A DNA stretch of 64,000 bases from Meloidogyne chitwoodi (taxonomy: Eukaryota > Nematoda > Chromadorea > Rhabditida > Meloidogynidae). Positions within the stretch are counted from its first letter, which is position 1. Each line of letters begins with the position of its first letter. Under the pieces are notes generated by a model that saw nothing but the letters and a program-made list of their open reading frames with translations, made no database searches and was not told where the DNA came from. A program made the translations under genes and the position numbers. The stretch covers positions 1,116,001 through 1,180,000 of the forward strand of contig JACZZP010000005.1 of NCBI GenBank assembly GCA_015183035.1, written 5' to 3'. Shown one piece after another: positions 35,245 to 47,889 of this stretch.

Positions 35245-35269
35245 TTATTTTTTGTAGATATATGAAAGG
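35245..35269 (+). promoter_or_regulatory. Possible trans-splice acceptor of NAPRT gene
   Basis: ATTTTTTGTAG directly precedes ATATATGAAAGG and the start codon at 35270. A T-rich acceptor close to the ATG is what a spliced-leader site looks like in nematodes. No upstream coding exon is evident. Confidence 0.35.
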
Positions 35270-38200
35270 ATGAATGAATCTAATTCAAATGATCAGTGTT
35301 TTCTTATTCAGGCACTTCTTACTGATGAATATCAATTAAATATGGTTATTTTTTAATTAAAAATAATTAAAAAATATAATTTTACGTAAATTTGGACAAA
35401 AATTGCGTTAATAAAAGTTTTTTTTAATTTTTAGGCTTATTCTTATTGGCAACAAGGAATTCATAATAAGAAAGCTCGATTTGAATTATTTTTTAGAAAA
35501 AATCCATTTAAGGTTTTTATGGCAAACGTTAAGAATTGGGGTCCCGAAATTTTATTTTTTATTTTTTCATATAACTTGGTACTAAAGGGTAATAATACGT
35601 GCTGATCACGAATCTGATATCAGATTTTGTCTAACACTTGATTTTATCTATGATTTTTCGTCAAGTACTTGATTTTTCTAAAATTTTTATTTTTCTTGAT
35701 TGGTCACAACTTTGTCTAAAATCGACCAATCGTGATGATTTTTGTGTCATTCAACAAAGATCGATAAACGCTTTCGAATGAGATATATTATGTATATTTA
35801 AATTTTCAATCCCAAAAATCAGATTTCTCCCACTATCGTTTTTTCGAATTTCAAGGACTTGTATCTCAGTCCATCGGCATTTCTGCATCATGGGAGTAGT
35901 ACCACTAGACTCAGATCTTCGAGAGGAATCGAATGATATATAATTTGACCGTCACCGATTATGTAGAGAACAAAAATCAAGTACTTGACGAAAAATCATA
36001 GATAAAATCGTGTTAGATAAAATCTGATATCAGATTCGTGATCAGCGCATATGATTACCCCTTAGCACCAATTTTTATGAAAAAATAAAAGTTCGGGACC
36101 CCAATTCTTAACGTTTGCCGTTTTTATTTTAATATATTTAATATAATTGTAACTTTAGGGTGAATTTACTGTTTTTGCTGGTTTGGAGGATTGTGTAAAT
36201 TTTGTAAAAAAATTTCATTTCACTGATTCAGGTTCATATAAAATTAAAAATATTTTTTCCTATTTTTTTTAGATTTGGAATATCTTTCAAAAAAAATGTT
36301 ACATGCAGATCCAAATTTTTTTGTTTATCTTAATCAATTGAATTGCCGAGATATTACGTTGATGGCTATTTCAGAGGGTTCTATTGTCTTTCCTAAAATT
36401 CCGCTAATTATTGTTGATGGTCCTTTGGCTATTTGTCAGATGTTGGAAACAGCACTTTTAAATTTGGTTAATTTTGCTAGTCTTGTAACTACAAATGCTG
36501 CCAGATTTAGATTGGTTGCGAAATATTTTTAGATTTTAAATTTTTTTTCAAATTCAGGCTGCAGGTGATCACATTGAATTGATGGAATTCGGATTGCGCC
36601 GAGCTCAGGGGCCAAATGGTGGATTGTCAGCATCGAAATATTGCTATATTGGAGGTTTTGTTTATTTTAAATCAACATTTTATATTCTGCGAAATTCTAC
36701 TTTTAAATTCTTTGATAAAATAAAAAAAATTTTTAGTTATTTAATATGTATCATTTTTATTGACGGATTTATTTTGTTCTTTAAAATAATTTTTATAAGG
36801 TTTCGACAGCACCAGCAATCTTTTGGCGGGAAAACTTTTTGGAATTCCGGTCTCTGGAACAATGGCACATTCTTTTGTTACCGCCTTTAAAGATGAACCA
36901 TTATATCAGGCAATATTGAATCAAAAAAATGGAAATCAAGGATTAAATTTGCAAAAAATATCAAATGAATATTTGGAAAAACTTTTTGAAATGGTATTTA
37001 TTTATATTAAAATAAATTATTATTTATAGTTTGATTGGGGTGTGTCAAAAGAAGGAGTAAATATTGGTGAATTGAATGCTTTTTGTGCCTATGCCATTGC
37101 TCACCCAAATTTTTTTCTTGCACTTATAGATACTTATGATACACTCAGGTTTGTTTTTTTCATACTTTATTTTTTTGTTTGATTTTTAACTTTAAATTAA
37201 ATATTAGTGATAAACATTTAAAATTTTCCCTCAGTAAAAGTATAAAATTTTGGAACAGTTTTTACTAAAAAAATGTATTGGTTATAGAATTTCCAATAAA
37301 TTTCATTTTTTTACATAACAAAGAATTTCCTAAATATTTTTTATTTATTTTTAAAATTCTCTAAAGAAGTGGGCTTTGTAATTTTATTGCTGTAACACTG
37401 GCACTTAATGACTTAGGATATAAATCAATTGGTTGTAGAATAGATAGCGGAGATTTGGCTTATTTGTCTAATAAAATTAGAAATCGTTTGGAGCAAGTTT
37501 CTATAAGGTTTTATTTTTTATTTTGTTTTAAAAAATTAAATTTTTTCATTTTTTAATTTAGTTTTAAACTTAATTGGATTGCTAATTTAAAAATTATAGC
37601 ATCAAATGATATAAATGAAGAAACAATTCGTTCACTTTACAATCAAGGCCATAACATCAATGCTTTTGGTATTGGTACACATTTAGTTACCTGTCAAAAG
37701 CAACCGGCTCTTGGTTGCATTTATAAATTAGTAGATTTAGATGGAGAACCTAAAATTAAAATTAGTGAAGATATTTCAAAAATGACAATACCTGGACTTA
37801 AAAAAGTGTTTCGACTCTTTGGGAAGGCAGGTACATATTAATAAAATTATTAAATAATATATATTCTTAAATTTAGGTTTTCCTTTGGTTGATTTAATGA
37901 TGTTGGAAGATGATATTGAGCCAAAAGTTGGCCAAGAAATTCTTTGTAGACATCCATTTGAAGCTGGTAAACGTGCAAAAATTACACCACAAAGAGTTGA
38001 AAGACTTCATAAAATTGTAATATATTTAATCTTAAATTGTTTAAAAAAATTTGTTTTATTTTCTAGTATTGGAAAAATAATTGTGTTCATCAGATTTTGC
38101 CAAATATAGAAGAAATACGCGAATACACTCACCAATCGCTTGTTAATCTTCGTTCTGATCATTTACGTCCCTTGAATCCGACACCATATAAAGTAATTAA

Positions 38201-38309
38201 AAAAAATTTTTTCTTATAAATATTTTTTTAGGTATCATTGTCACCAGAACTTTATGATTTTATTAATAATATTTGGCTTAAATTAGCTCCAGTTGGACAG
38301 TTACAATAA
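35270..38309 (+). CDS. nprt-1: Nicotinate phosphoribosyltransferase (NAPRT)
   Basis: A 543-residue cytosolic enzyme that makes nicotinate mononucleotide from nicotinic acid and PRPP (Preiss-Handler NAD pathway). Twelve exons: 35270-35344, 35435-35512, 36159-36231, 36273-36514, 36558-36654, 36800-36993, 37030-37148, 37367-37507, 37562-37830, 37877-38016, 38067-38192 and 38232-38309. Motifs: [50 protein letters not shown] (active-site region), [41 protein letters not shown] and the C-terminal [11 protein letters not shown]. Length and motif order match animal NAPRT, and all key blocks are present. Intron 2 is enlarged by a 599-bp TIR element inserted 8 nt after the donor. Confidence 0.95.
35521..36119. 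mobile_element. TIR element in NAPRT intron 2, duplicating the donor octamer
   Basis: A 599-bp element with inverted ends GGCAAACGTTAAGAATTGGG and CCCAATTCTTAACGTTTGCC and a second inner inverted block around CTGATATCAGATT. It is flanked by a perfect 8-bp duplication GTTTTTAT (35513-35520 and 36120-36127). The left copy is the first 8 nt of the intron, including the GT donor. The centre (about 35697-35945) is homologous to the centre of the 12613-13310 element. Confidence 0.85.
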
Positions 38310-39736
38310 ATTTGCCTACTTATTTGGAATTATTTAAAAGTCTGATAGGATTACAAATGATTTTTTATTATTTTCTCATATTCACTTAGCCAAACAAAAA
38401 ATACTTAATTTAATATTAACTTATCCGAGTTTTATTTAATATTTTAGAAAAATATTTTCTTTTCCTTAGTTATTTCACTTAACATTTTCATTTTAAAATA
38501 TTTAGATTTTTAAAAAATAAAAATTAATATTGAATTTAAAAAATATTTTTTTTTAATTTTATAGGCATTCTGTTATAATATAAAGGTTATTTAATTGCCA
38601 GCTGTCATTATGATGGGTGTTTTTATGGGAGGGAGTTTTGGTCCCCGCGTTTCTTTTTTTTTAGTTTAACGCTATCTTGTGGTTAGACCCACACTTTCAC
38701 CTCAACCCCCCTACATTTTTTTCCTCATTTCCCGGCTCCCACTCCTTCAACCAACCGCTCAGCCAGCGCACCTCCAACCACTTTCACCCATTCCTTCAGC
38801 TCATCCGTTTTCCTTCTATTCACCATCTCGTCCCAACGGCCATCTCTTCTCTCACTTGTTAGTCCTTTACTCCCTATTCCGTCATTGCTATTTTGCCCCC
38901 ACAAACCAGCCCAGAGCACCCCACCCGATGCTCATTCTTTTCACCTTCCCCATCCCCACCTTGTATGTACTAGCCTCTTTTTCGTATTCGTTACTAAAGT
39001 CCATACCCCACCAGTCCCCTTATCGATTTGGGCCCCACCAGTGGACTCAGCCGGAAGGTAAAAACTTAGGGACCCTTAAATCAAAATAACCTCATTGCTT
39101 TTGACTCAAAATAATTATTGCCTTCATTTTTGATCTTTCTCAGAATTTTGAACGTAAGAAAGGCTTCTTTGTTATTCGAGTGACAGCAATTAGCGGTTCA
39201 AATAGCTTTTAGAAGTAGTAATTTTGTTTTTTAGTTAAGGTGGCGCAAAATAGGGTATATTTTCATTCATCCTCGTCTTTCAGTCAACTCCCACATACTT
39301 GCCACCCACCCTTCTTTTTTCATCTTTTTATCCTTCTCCCACCTCATCGCATTGAGTTTTTCTCTTTACAATGCCTCCAATCCACAATTCTTATTTAGCA
39401 CTACCCGCATTCTCAACAGTTCGCTCTTCAATCCTATCCACATCCTTTTCGTCAAGCTCATATACCCGCGCTTTTTTTTTCACCCGGGCCGATATGTATC
39501 GATCCCTCCTTTACCCCACCTCCGCTTTTCATACCCCTTCCTCTCTCCCATCATCACACAGCAGTTTAGCTGCCAACCCTTCACTGCATACGTCAAGTAT
39601 CCAATAGACATTTTTAGCTTTCTGTTGCTTTTTTTTTATCCTAATAAGAAATTACACAAAATCCTCATTATATTAAGGATATATTATTATTAAAGTTCTT
39701 TTATTATTTTAAATGAATAAAAATTAAATAAAAATA
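38310..39736. other. Intergenic region with two C-rich, G-poor blocks
   Basis: About 38677-39045 and 39265-39610 are pyrimidine-rich on the plus strand with many CCC, CACC and CTCC runs and few G, in contrast to the A+T-rich surroundings. ORFs here are Pro/Ser/Leu low complexity, have no splice structure and overlap in several frames, so I do not call a gene. The block precedes the zinc-finger gene at 39737 and could be promoter or an old insertion. Confidence 0.5.
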
Positions 39737-41107
39737 ATGAATCAATTATTTGCTCCACAAGAACTGAATTTAATAAATGGGTTTGAAATAGAAGAATCAA
39801 ATGAATTTAATAAGCTTAGTATTACTGAACAACGTAAAATTCAAATGGAAGCTGTGGCAGCAGCAGCGGCATTTCTTCTTTCACTCCAAAATGAAAATAA
39901 TAATAATACAATAAATAATAAAATAACTTTAATTAATGAAAATGAACAACAACAACAAATTAATAATAATAATATTCAATCATTAAGAAGACATACACCT
40001 TTACAGCCAATTAGTCAGAAAGGAAATAAATGGGTTCATTTGGGTACATTCTTAAATGAGGATGAATTACATCTTGTTAGAAATAAAGAAAAAGTAAAAA
40101 TAATAAATTAGTTTATTAATTTATTAAAACTTTAAAAAGTATATATATTTTTAAAATTAATAAAAATATTGTTTTATTTATTAAAAAAAAAGTTTAATAA
40201 TTTTATAAAAATATTCTTTAATTATTTAGGTATCAAAGCGACGGACAGAACAACTTAAAAATGGTGTTAAAGTAAGAATATTTTTTATTTAGTATATTTA
40301 ATAATAAATACGATTAAAAAATAAAAAAGAATTTAATTAGTTTTTTTTTTAAATACAATATTTTTTTTTTAAATTTAAAGATAAGATATAGATGTAATAC
40401 TTGGAAAAGAACTAAATGTGCTTTTCAAATGTTTAGCTTTTTTAATCCAAATGATGGATTATTTGATCTTTACGAATGTGGAGAACATGACCATTCTGGA
40501 AGGTTAAATTAATTTAATAAAATAATTATTTAAAAATATTTTTATTTTTTCAGAAGAAAATTAGAATATGAATTATATGGACCAACTAGACAAAGAAATG
40601 GAAATATAAATAATAATAATAATACTATAACAATAAATAATTTAAAAAAAGATGATAATTTTATTGAAACAAAAATTATTTCAAAGAAAAAACAAAAAAA
40701 TAATTTAAAAAATGAAAAAGAAGAAGAATCTTTTTTACTTTCTTCATCTTTATTAACTTCTTATTCTATATTTTCTTTATCAAATGAAATTGAAAAAAAA
40801 GAACAACTTAAACTTTTATTTGAAGAATTTGGAATGATTTTTTATCAAGAAAGGTAATAATTATTATTTTTAATAAATTTAGAGGAAATAAAATTTAAAA
40901 AAATTAAATAAATTTTACAGTGAAAACATTTTTTCTATTCGAAAAAAAGATAAAAATAATATTATTTTAACAATGGAAGAATCACAAACAGAATGTAAAA
41001 TAATTACCAAAGAATGCATAGAAAAATGGTTAAAGGCAGATTGGGAACAATTTAAATGGGCAATTAGAGGAAAAATTAATTATTTAATTTTATCAACAAA
41101 TTATTAG
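39737..41107 (+). CDS. FLYWCH/WRKY-type zinc-finger protein
   Basis: A 335-residue probable nuclear DNA-binding protein in five exons: 39737-40093, 40230-40271, 40381-40502, 40554-40853 and 40921-41107. A central domain (about residues 105-175) reads WVHLGTFLNEDELHLVR, then RYRCNTWKRTKCAFQM and LYECGEHDHSG. The C-x7-C ... H-x-H arrangement in a beta-rich context is that of FLYWCH/WRKY-GCM1 zinc fingers. The N-terminus has an alanine run (AVAAAAAFLLSLQ) and Asn/Gln repeats; the linker is Lys/Glu/Asn-rich. The C-terminal part (IEKWLKADWEQFKWAIRG) is unassigned. A role in transcription is inferred. FLYWCH-like domains also come from Mutator-type transposases, but no catalytic core is seen here. 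Confidence 0.65.
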
Positions 41108-41640
41108 AAAATTATATATTTTTTTTTAATTTTTTATGTAAAAAATATTTTCAATTTTTTTCTATTTATTCTTTAATTTTTGATATTTGATGCTTAAGTT
41201 AATACATAATATATTTAAAACTTTTAAAATAACCAATTTAGTAATGTCAAATAAATTTAGACAATTTACTTATATTTTATTATTTTTTTTTTTAAATTAT
41301 TTAAATTTTAAATAAATTTACTTATAATCATTATTGATAAAATAAAGGAATAAAAATAATAATATATTTAATTAATAATATTATACAATTAAAACTTTAT
41401 AGACAATAATATCTCATTGAAAAAAGAAAATATTTTTAAATTATTTAAATATTATTTTTCTTTTTATTTTGAAGATTTTTATTTGAGCAAAAGCCGATAT
41501 CTTCATTTTCTTTTTTTTTATCTCTTCTCTTTTGAAGACTAGAGTCGGCTTATTATTATTATTTTGAGATCAACAAATTTCTTCTTCTTTTTTAATTAAA
41601 AATAAATTATATATTATTAATTAATGCTTTGTAGAATCTT
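41108..41640. other. Convergent A+T-rich spacer
   Basis: Shared 3' flank of the zinc-finger gene (+) and the CHH/ITP-like gene (-). No gene or repeat is visible. Confidence 0.4.
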
Positions 41641-42232
41641 TCATTTATTTGAATTTCTAGCATTAATAGGTTTAAATAATCGTAAACATTTTTTAAAGTT
41701 ATTACTTCGAAAACAATCAGACCTTTAAAAAAATTAATTTTTTAATTATTAATTTAAATTTATTTATTTATTAGCACCTGCATTCAGCTCTTGTGTTTGG
41801 CAGTTGATGACTAAACATATCATGACAAAGTTCACAAATTCTATCCATTAATACTGAAATTTTTTTAAATTTATTAATTAAGAAAAAAAGATGTTTTGGT
41901 GCTGTATTTTTTTTAAATTTAAATTCTCAAAACTTAATATTTAAAATTTTATTTTTCTATTACTCTTATCATGAATGAGAGTCTAATATTATAATATAAT
42001 ACTTGCCATGTAATTGATCATTATCATAAACATTACAGATTGAAGGGTCTTTAACTTGTTGATTATTTATAATTTCATCATTTCGTTGATTTCTTTCAAA
42101 AAGAAATATATTATTTTCATTAGAAGTAATTGTTCGAGTTTCTGTTCCAGTCATTGTCAATATACCAATTAAAATAGAAATTAATAAATAAAAACAAAAT
42201 AAAGAAGATAAAGTAGTTTTATTAGTGTACAT
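41641..42232 (-). CDS. CHH/ITP-like six-cysteine secreted peptide, copy 1
   Basis: A 127-residue precursor in three exons: 42232-42007, 41853-41778 and 41722-41641. A hydrophobic N-terminal segment (LFCFYLLISILIGIL) acts as signal peptide or anchor. The C-terminal domain has the six cysteines of the crustacean hyperglycemic hormone / ion transport peptide family: C near SICNVYDND, then MDRICELC, RAECRSDCF and FKKC. C2-x2-C3, C4-x3-C5 and C5-x8-C6 match ITP exactly. An intron falls right after the CR codon in all three copies. Intron 1 begins GC (GCAAGT at 42006), unlike the GT in copies 2 and 3; only this keeps the frame. Members of the family are neurohormones or venom-derived peptides; function here is unknown. 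No dibasic cleavage site precedes the domain. Confidence 0.8.
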
Positions 42233-45220
42233 TGATAAAAATTATTTTATTTTTAATTAATATATCTTAATTATTATTTTTTATTTAAAATTAATAGGAA
42301 TGTTTAAAATTATATATAAATTTATAAAACGACAAAATTTCTGTTTGATTAAATAATTTTAGAATTTTAGTTTATATAAATATAAATTTTCTTAAATTTT
42401 ATTGTATCTTTAATATATTTCTATATTAAGTATTTATATTTATAAATATTATAATTAATTAAAAAATTGTCTAATTAAATACATTTATTTAAATATTATA
42501 AATTTAAGGCTTTGAATCGACCATTTTTAATAAAAAAATATTATCTAAAAAAATATTCTTTTGGTATAATTAAATAAAAGCCTTTAATAAACAATGCTTT
42601 TTGTTTTTTTATTAATAATAAAAGGAAAATTATTTAACTATTAACGTGACTTATTTTTAATAAAATAAAATAGTAGCTGTCATAAATAAGTTTATTATTA
42701 TTATTAATAATAATAAAGTGCCACTGCCCTTTTACTAACAAAATTATTTTCATTTTTATATATTAAATTATATAGCCAATTAATTAAATAATAATTGACA
42801 AATTAGTTTGTAAAATAAAAAATAAAAAAAGAAAAATAGCTAAATAAGTATGCGCATCGGAAGTGTTTCGCTATTTCTTTATTTATATTTTTTAATTTGT
42901 TTTTTTATTTTCCGTTTTATGTATAATATAATTTTTGTTCATTAAAAGCATCTGGCATCAATAACCAATTTTTAGTAAAAAACAAAAGAAATGATGTCAA
43001 AGTACAAAAAAAGGTTCCAAAATGCAAAATGTGGTGCCGTCATTAATAATTTTATAAATATTAACTCTCCATTAATAATAAAAAGGAAAATTATACTTCA
43101 ACTTAGTATAACATTAAATAAAAATAAGAGGAGTATAACTAAGTTTTAAAACCATTTAAAAAATTACTAAAATTATTCATAATGAGGATGACATCATTTT
43201 ATTTTTTAAATTTGAAAAATAAATAAATTTAGGGGAAATTATTATAATTTTATAAATTATTAAATATTTTTAATTTAAAAAAGAATTTAAAATATAATTA
43301 TTTTGCTAAAATAAGCAGCTGAAATATAAAATAAAATTAAAGTAAAAAAATTTTTTATTGTCTTTTAAGTATAAAAATTTAACAATTTGGCAATTTAATA
43401 TTTATGTATTATTGGTGAGAAGAACAATTAATTCTTTTTTTCTCTTAATATTTTAATTTCCTGAAGGAAAATACAATTTTGTAAAATATATGTGCGTCAT
43501 TCAAATTATTTTTGTTATAAGAAAATTAATTAAATAAAGTAAAAATATTAAAAAATTATTTATTTATTACTTATATGTGTTTAATAAAATAATAATTTAA
43601 TATATAGGTATATTTTAAGATTTTTATTTATTTTATTTTAAATAATTTCCTCAAAATAATTGAGTATTTGAATTATTTAATAAATTTTATGTGAAAAAAT
43701 GATAAATATTATATTGAGACAAATAAAAAGAGAGTTTTAATTTATTAAATAATTAATTAATAATTAATATTAAAGTAAATGGCAAAAGAATAATAATAAA
43801 AAATATTTTTAAATATTTAAGTAAAATTACCGGAAATTAAATTAATTATTTAATAAATAAATATTATTTTATTTTTTTCTTTCTTTTTATATATCCAAAT
43901 ATTAATCTAGACATTATTTACTCCGAAAAGAGCGATTTACACAAAGTTACTCATCAAAAGAATTATTTTAAAAAATATCGCATGGGAGGCGGGAAATGAG
44001 AAAATAAAAAGAGAAAAATGTGAAGGGAATGTTCCAGGAATTTAAAGAATTATTTATTATTTATTAATATAATTGCAAATATATTTATTTATTTTTACAA
44101 AAGAGTAGAGGAGATATTGTTGCAAATTAATTAATTTGGCATATTTTTAAAAGAATTTATGGAATGTTGCCAAAATAAAAAAGAGTATTTGAAATAATAT
44201 TTTATTTTTAATTTAAATCTTTAAAGAATCATTAAAATCATAATATTTATTCAGAAGGAGAGCAAGCCAGTCTACCAAAGGCACTGTTTGACGTACAGGG
44301 TAATGTTCAATGAATGGAGGAAATTTGTTGAAGGAAGAAAGACCTCTCCAATTGTTCTATTATACCTTCTCTCGTTGTAAATATTAATTACCTCTTAAAG
44401 GCCATAAACTTTCTATTATTCTATAGACGCTGCAGTAGATTTGGGTATACCAGCAGAAAAGTTGTTGAACAGCTTTAACATAAAGTATTTAAATCTCACT
44501 TCAAGCAAAACCTCTTGAAAAATTGAAAGAGTCAAAAAAATATTTTTTTTTAATTTAAATTTTATTTAAATATTAATTGATATTTATTATAAATTTTATT
44601 TTTTTAAATTAAAATTTTTATTTAAAAATATTCTAGGAATATATACATTTTTATTAAAAAATTCTAAAAATATTTTATTCTAATTAAAAGCATAAAATTA
44701 AATTATTAATATTAAATAGACATTTTAAATCATTTTTTTTTAATTTAAATAACTATTTATTATTTTTTAGGAATTATCTATTTATTAAAAAAAAAGATAT
44801 AATTATTTTTAAATAAAGTTTATTAATTGTTACATCAATTTTGATGACGTTTTTAAATAAAAAGAAATAATAACCTTATATTTATATAATTATAATTGTG
44901 AAAGTTGAATCCAATTTAGTATTTATTCTTTTCTTTTTCAGAATTTAAAAAAAAAGATTATTATTATTATACATTTGGGAAAATAAAAAATTTATTAAAT
45001 ATATCCCCAAGTGCTTTTTTAATATTTTTAATTATATATTATATTTAAAATTGTCATATAATATTTTAATATAAATACTTAAAACATCTTTTAAAATATT
45101 TATTTTATTCATTTTGTTTAATAAAAATTATTAAATATTTATTTTTAAATATTATACATATCTCACATTTTTTAAATAAATTTGATAAATAATATTTAAA
45201 AAATTTAAAGTTTATAACAA
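42233..45220. other. A+T-rich intergenic DNA with one exon-like patch
   Basis: Mostly A+T-rich without ORFs. At 44255-44376, bounded by TTTATTCAG and GTAAAT, an open frame with balanced codon content reads QKESKPVYQRHCLTYRVMFN and continues for about 40 residues. A second open piece follows ATTCTATAG at 44427. They could be a decayed gene or an isolated exon pair; no start or family is recognised. Confidence 0.35.
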
Positions 45221-45749
45221 ATGGTTTTATTAAAATTAATTAAAAATATATTTGGTATTTATCAATTAATTATTTTATATTTTATTTTAATTCAATTTTG
45301 TATTGGAATTATAATAAAATCTAATAATAATAATAATAATCAACAAAGGCTTATTTCTTCTAATTATTCACCAATTCATAAAATAAATATTAGATCATCA
45401 TTAAAAGAAGAAGAACAAAATACCAAAATATTAAAATATAATTCTAATAATGATGGACTATTTCGTGAATATATTAGTGGTGGATTATTTAATTGTGGAA
45501 CTAAATATGTAGCTATGTTACAAAAATTAAATAAATTTATTGAGGTATTTTTAAAAATAAATAAATAAATAAATATATTTTATTTATTTAATTAATTCTC
45601 TTTTAATTAATTTATTTATTTATTTATTTTTAAAGAATATTCATCAAGAATTTTCAATATGTAAAAAACAAATGAATCAGGTAGATAAAACTCCATTTTC
45701 TGAACAATTTCAAATAATTGATGATTTATTTGGAAATAAAGAAAATTAA
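45221..45749 (+). CDS. Unknown secreted protein within the peptide-gene cluster
   Basis: Two exons (45221-45544 and 45636-45749) give 145 in-frame residues. The N-terminus is a signal peptide or anchor (YQLIILYFILIQFCIGIII). An Asn-rich stretch follows, then a region FNCGTKYVAMLQKLNKFIE with one further cysteine in FSICKKQ. It is not a CHH/ITP domain because it lacks the six-cysteine pattern. It lies between copies 1 and 2 of that family. Function unknown. Confidence 0.6.
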
Positions 45750-47889
45750 AAAGAAGAAAAAAATAATTTAATTTTAAAATTTAAATTAATATTATTTTAA
45801 ATGAAAAATAAAATATTTAAATAACTTTAAAAAAACTATAATTATTAAATAATTAATCAAAAATTAATGATAATTATATTTATAAATATTTATTTAAATA
45901 AAATATTATTATTTAATAATTTCACAGTTTTATTTAATTAATTGTAAGATAATAAACTTAAAATTTATTTGTAAAATAATTTAAATAAATATATATTTTT
46001 TGAGAGTAATTAAAATATTATTATAATTCGGTGATGTGAACTTTGCGGACGACCACAAAAGCTTACAAAGAAATTATTTTATTTTTCCTTTTAAAGGACC
46101 AATTGGTACAATAATTTATTTAACAACTTTTGTACTAAATTTACTATATCCAAGTTTTGGACCAGAAATTTGAGTCCAGAAGTTTTGTCCGCAAGTAACA
46201 GCCTGCCATATAATTCATTTATATTTATTGTTTAAAGCCAATAAATATTAGAATATATTTGAATATACTAAATTTAAAAAAGGAGTAATACTCAAATTAA
46301 AAGAAAAATACAAAATATTTACTTAAATATAATTAAATGTTTTTTAAATAAATTATTATTTCTTAAACAATTATATATTTATTTAATTATTAAATAAACC
46401 TTTTTAAATAAATTTTAAATAATTTTTATAATTTAATTATAAATTTAAAAGTCTTAAATATTCTTCATTAATTCCTATAAAATATCTAATTTTTTTAATA
46501 TTTATTATTTAAGAAAATAATAAAAAGCAGGTGAAAAATAAATTATTTTAATATACTTTATTAATTTATATTTATTTATTTATTCTTTTGTAATTAAATT
46601 AATTAATTTTTTTTAAATTAAATTATTATTTAATATTTATTTTCACCTGTCCTTTTTAAGTTTATTTTATTAAAGTTTAAAAATATTTTTTAAATTAAAA
46701 ATTTTAATTAATAATATTAATTATTTTAATAATAAAAGTAATTTTATTTTTGGTTATTTGATATTTTTTTATATTTTTTAAAATTAATTTAATTAAAATA
46801 CAAAAATAATTATTAAATATTTTTTAATTTAAATGAAGCAAATAATTTATTTAATTTTTGGGATTTTTAAATTTAAAGAAAATTATTTTTTAATTAAAAT
46901 AAAAAACATTTTTTTAAATTAATAATTTAATATTTAAAAAAGCAAAAATCATTGTTTATTAAACAAAAATAATATTTTTTCTCATTTTATTAAAAATTGC
47001 TTTCCTTAAAAAAGCAAATTAAGTAAATTAGTTAAGTCTTTATTTTATTAATTTTAGCAACTAAAAAATCTAAAAATAAAGCAATGACCAAATTGTTTTA
47101 TTTTTGTTTTTTACGTAATTGAGGGATTGGTACTACAACCTTTTTCTTTTTTTTTATTAATTTAATAAAAGACTTAAAATAAATAAATATTTATTTATTT
47201 ATAAATAATCTACAAAATAAAAGGTATAATAATAATAATTATTATTATTAAAATCCTTAAATAATTGTTTTTTTTAATAATTTGCTAATATTTTTTAATA
47301 TTATATTTTGTTTAGATAAATTATTATATTTTATAATAAATCTGTTGACAACATCATTTATTTTAAATTAAAAAAATTATTTTAATCTTAGGATGTAATT
47401 TATTATTAATTATTTGTTTTGCAATAAATAAATAAATATTTATTAATTAATTAGTCTAACAATAAGATTATATTCCCTCATTTATTAATTCTCTTTTTAT
47501 TTATATAAATTTAATATTTTAATTATTTATTAAAAATAAATAAAATATTTATTAAAATTAAAATTTAAAAAATCTATAATATTTTTATAATTTTTAATTA
47601 AATTTATTTTTTCTTCTTCTTTTAGAGATAATTTTAAAAATAAATTTATTTTTTTAAAATAATTCTTTTTAATTTTCCCTTTAATATAATAAAATAAAAA
47701 ACCCATTATCTCCTTAAAATATGTGGGTGTATTTAATATTATTTTTTAAAATATATATTTATTTATTTACTTATATTTTAAGGAGATATTATTTTATTTA
47801 TTTTTAAATAACCTCTATATTTAAGTGTATTATTTTTTATTTTAATTTTTTTAAAATATATATTAAATTTAAAATATTTTAGTATTAAA
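45750..47889. other. A+T-rich intergenic DNA
   Basis: No gene is visible. A less A+T-rich patch at 46030-46200 has TTTGCGGAC on the left and GTCCGCAA on the right, a short inverted repeat similar to the CTTGCGGAC near the Merlin element's arms; it may be a remnant. The rest is A/T runs and TTTATTTA repeats. Confidence 0.35.

Noticed and set aside
38677..39089. Overlapping Pro/Ser-rich ORFs in three frames
   Set aside because: Open because the block is C-rich and lacks A/T stop triplets; no splice sites, start context or domain.
44200..44530. Structured RNA gene (snRNA or SL RNA)
   Set aside because: No SL sequence, Sm site plus stem, or snRNA signature found; the open frame explains the composition better.
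45221..45749. Fourth CHH/ITP-like copy
   Set aside because: Only a few cysteines and no C-x2-C or CR-x2-CF pattern, although position and signal peptide suggested it.
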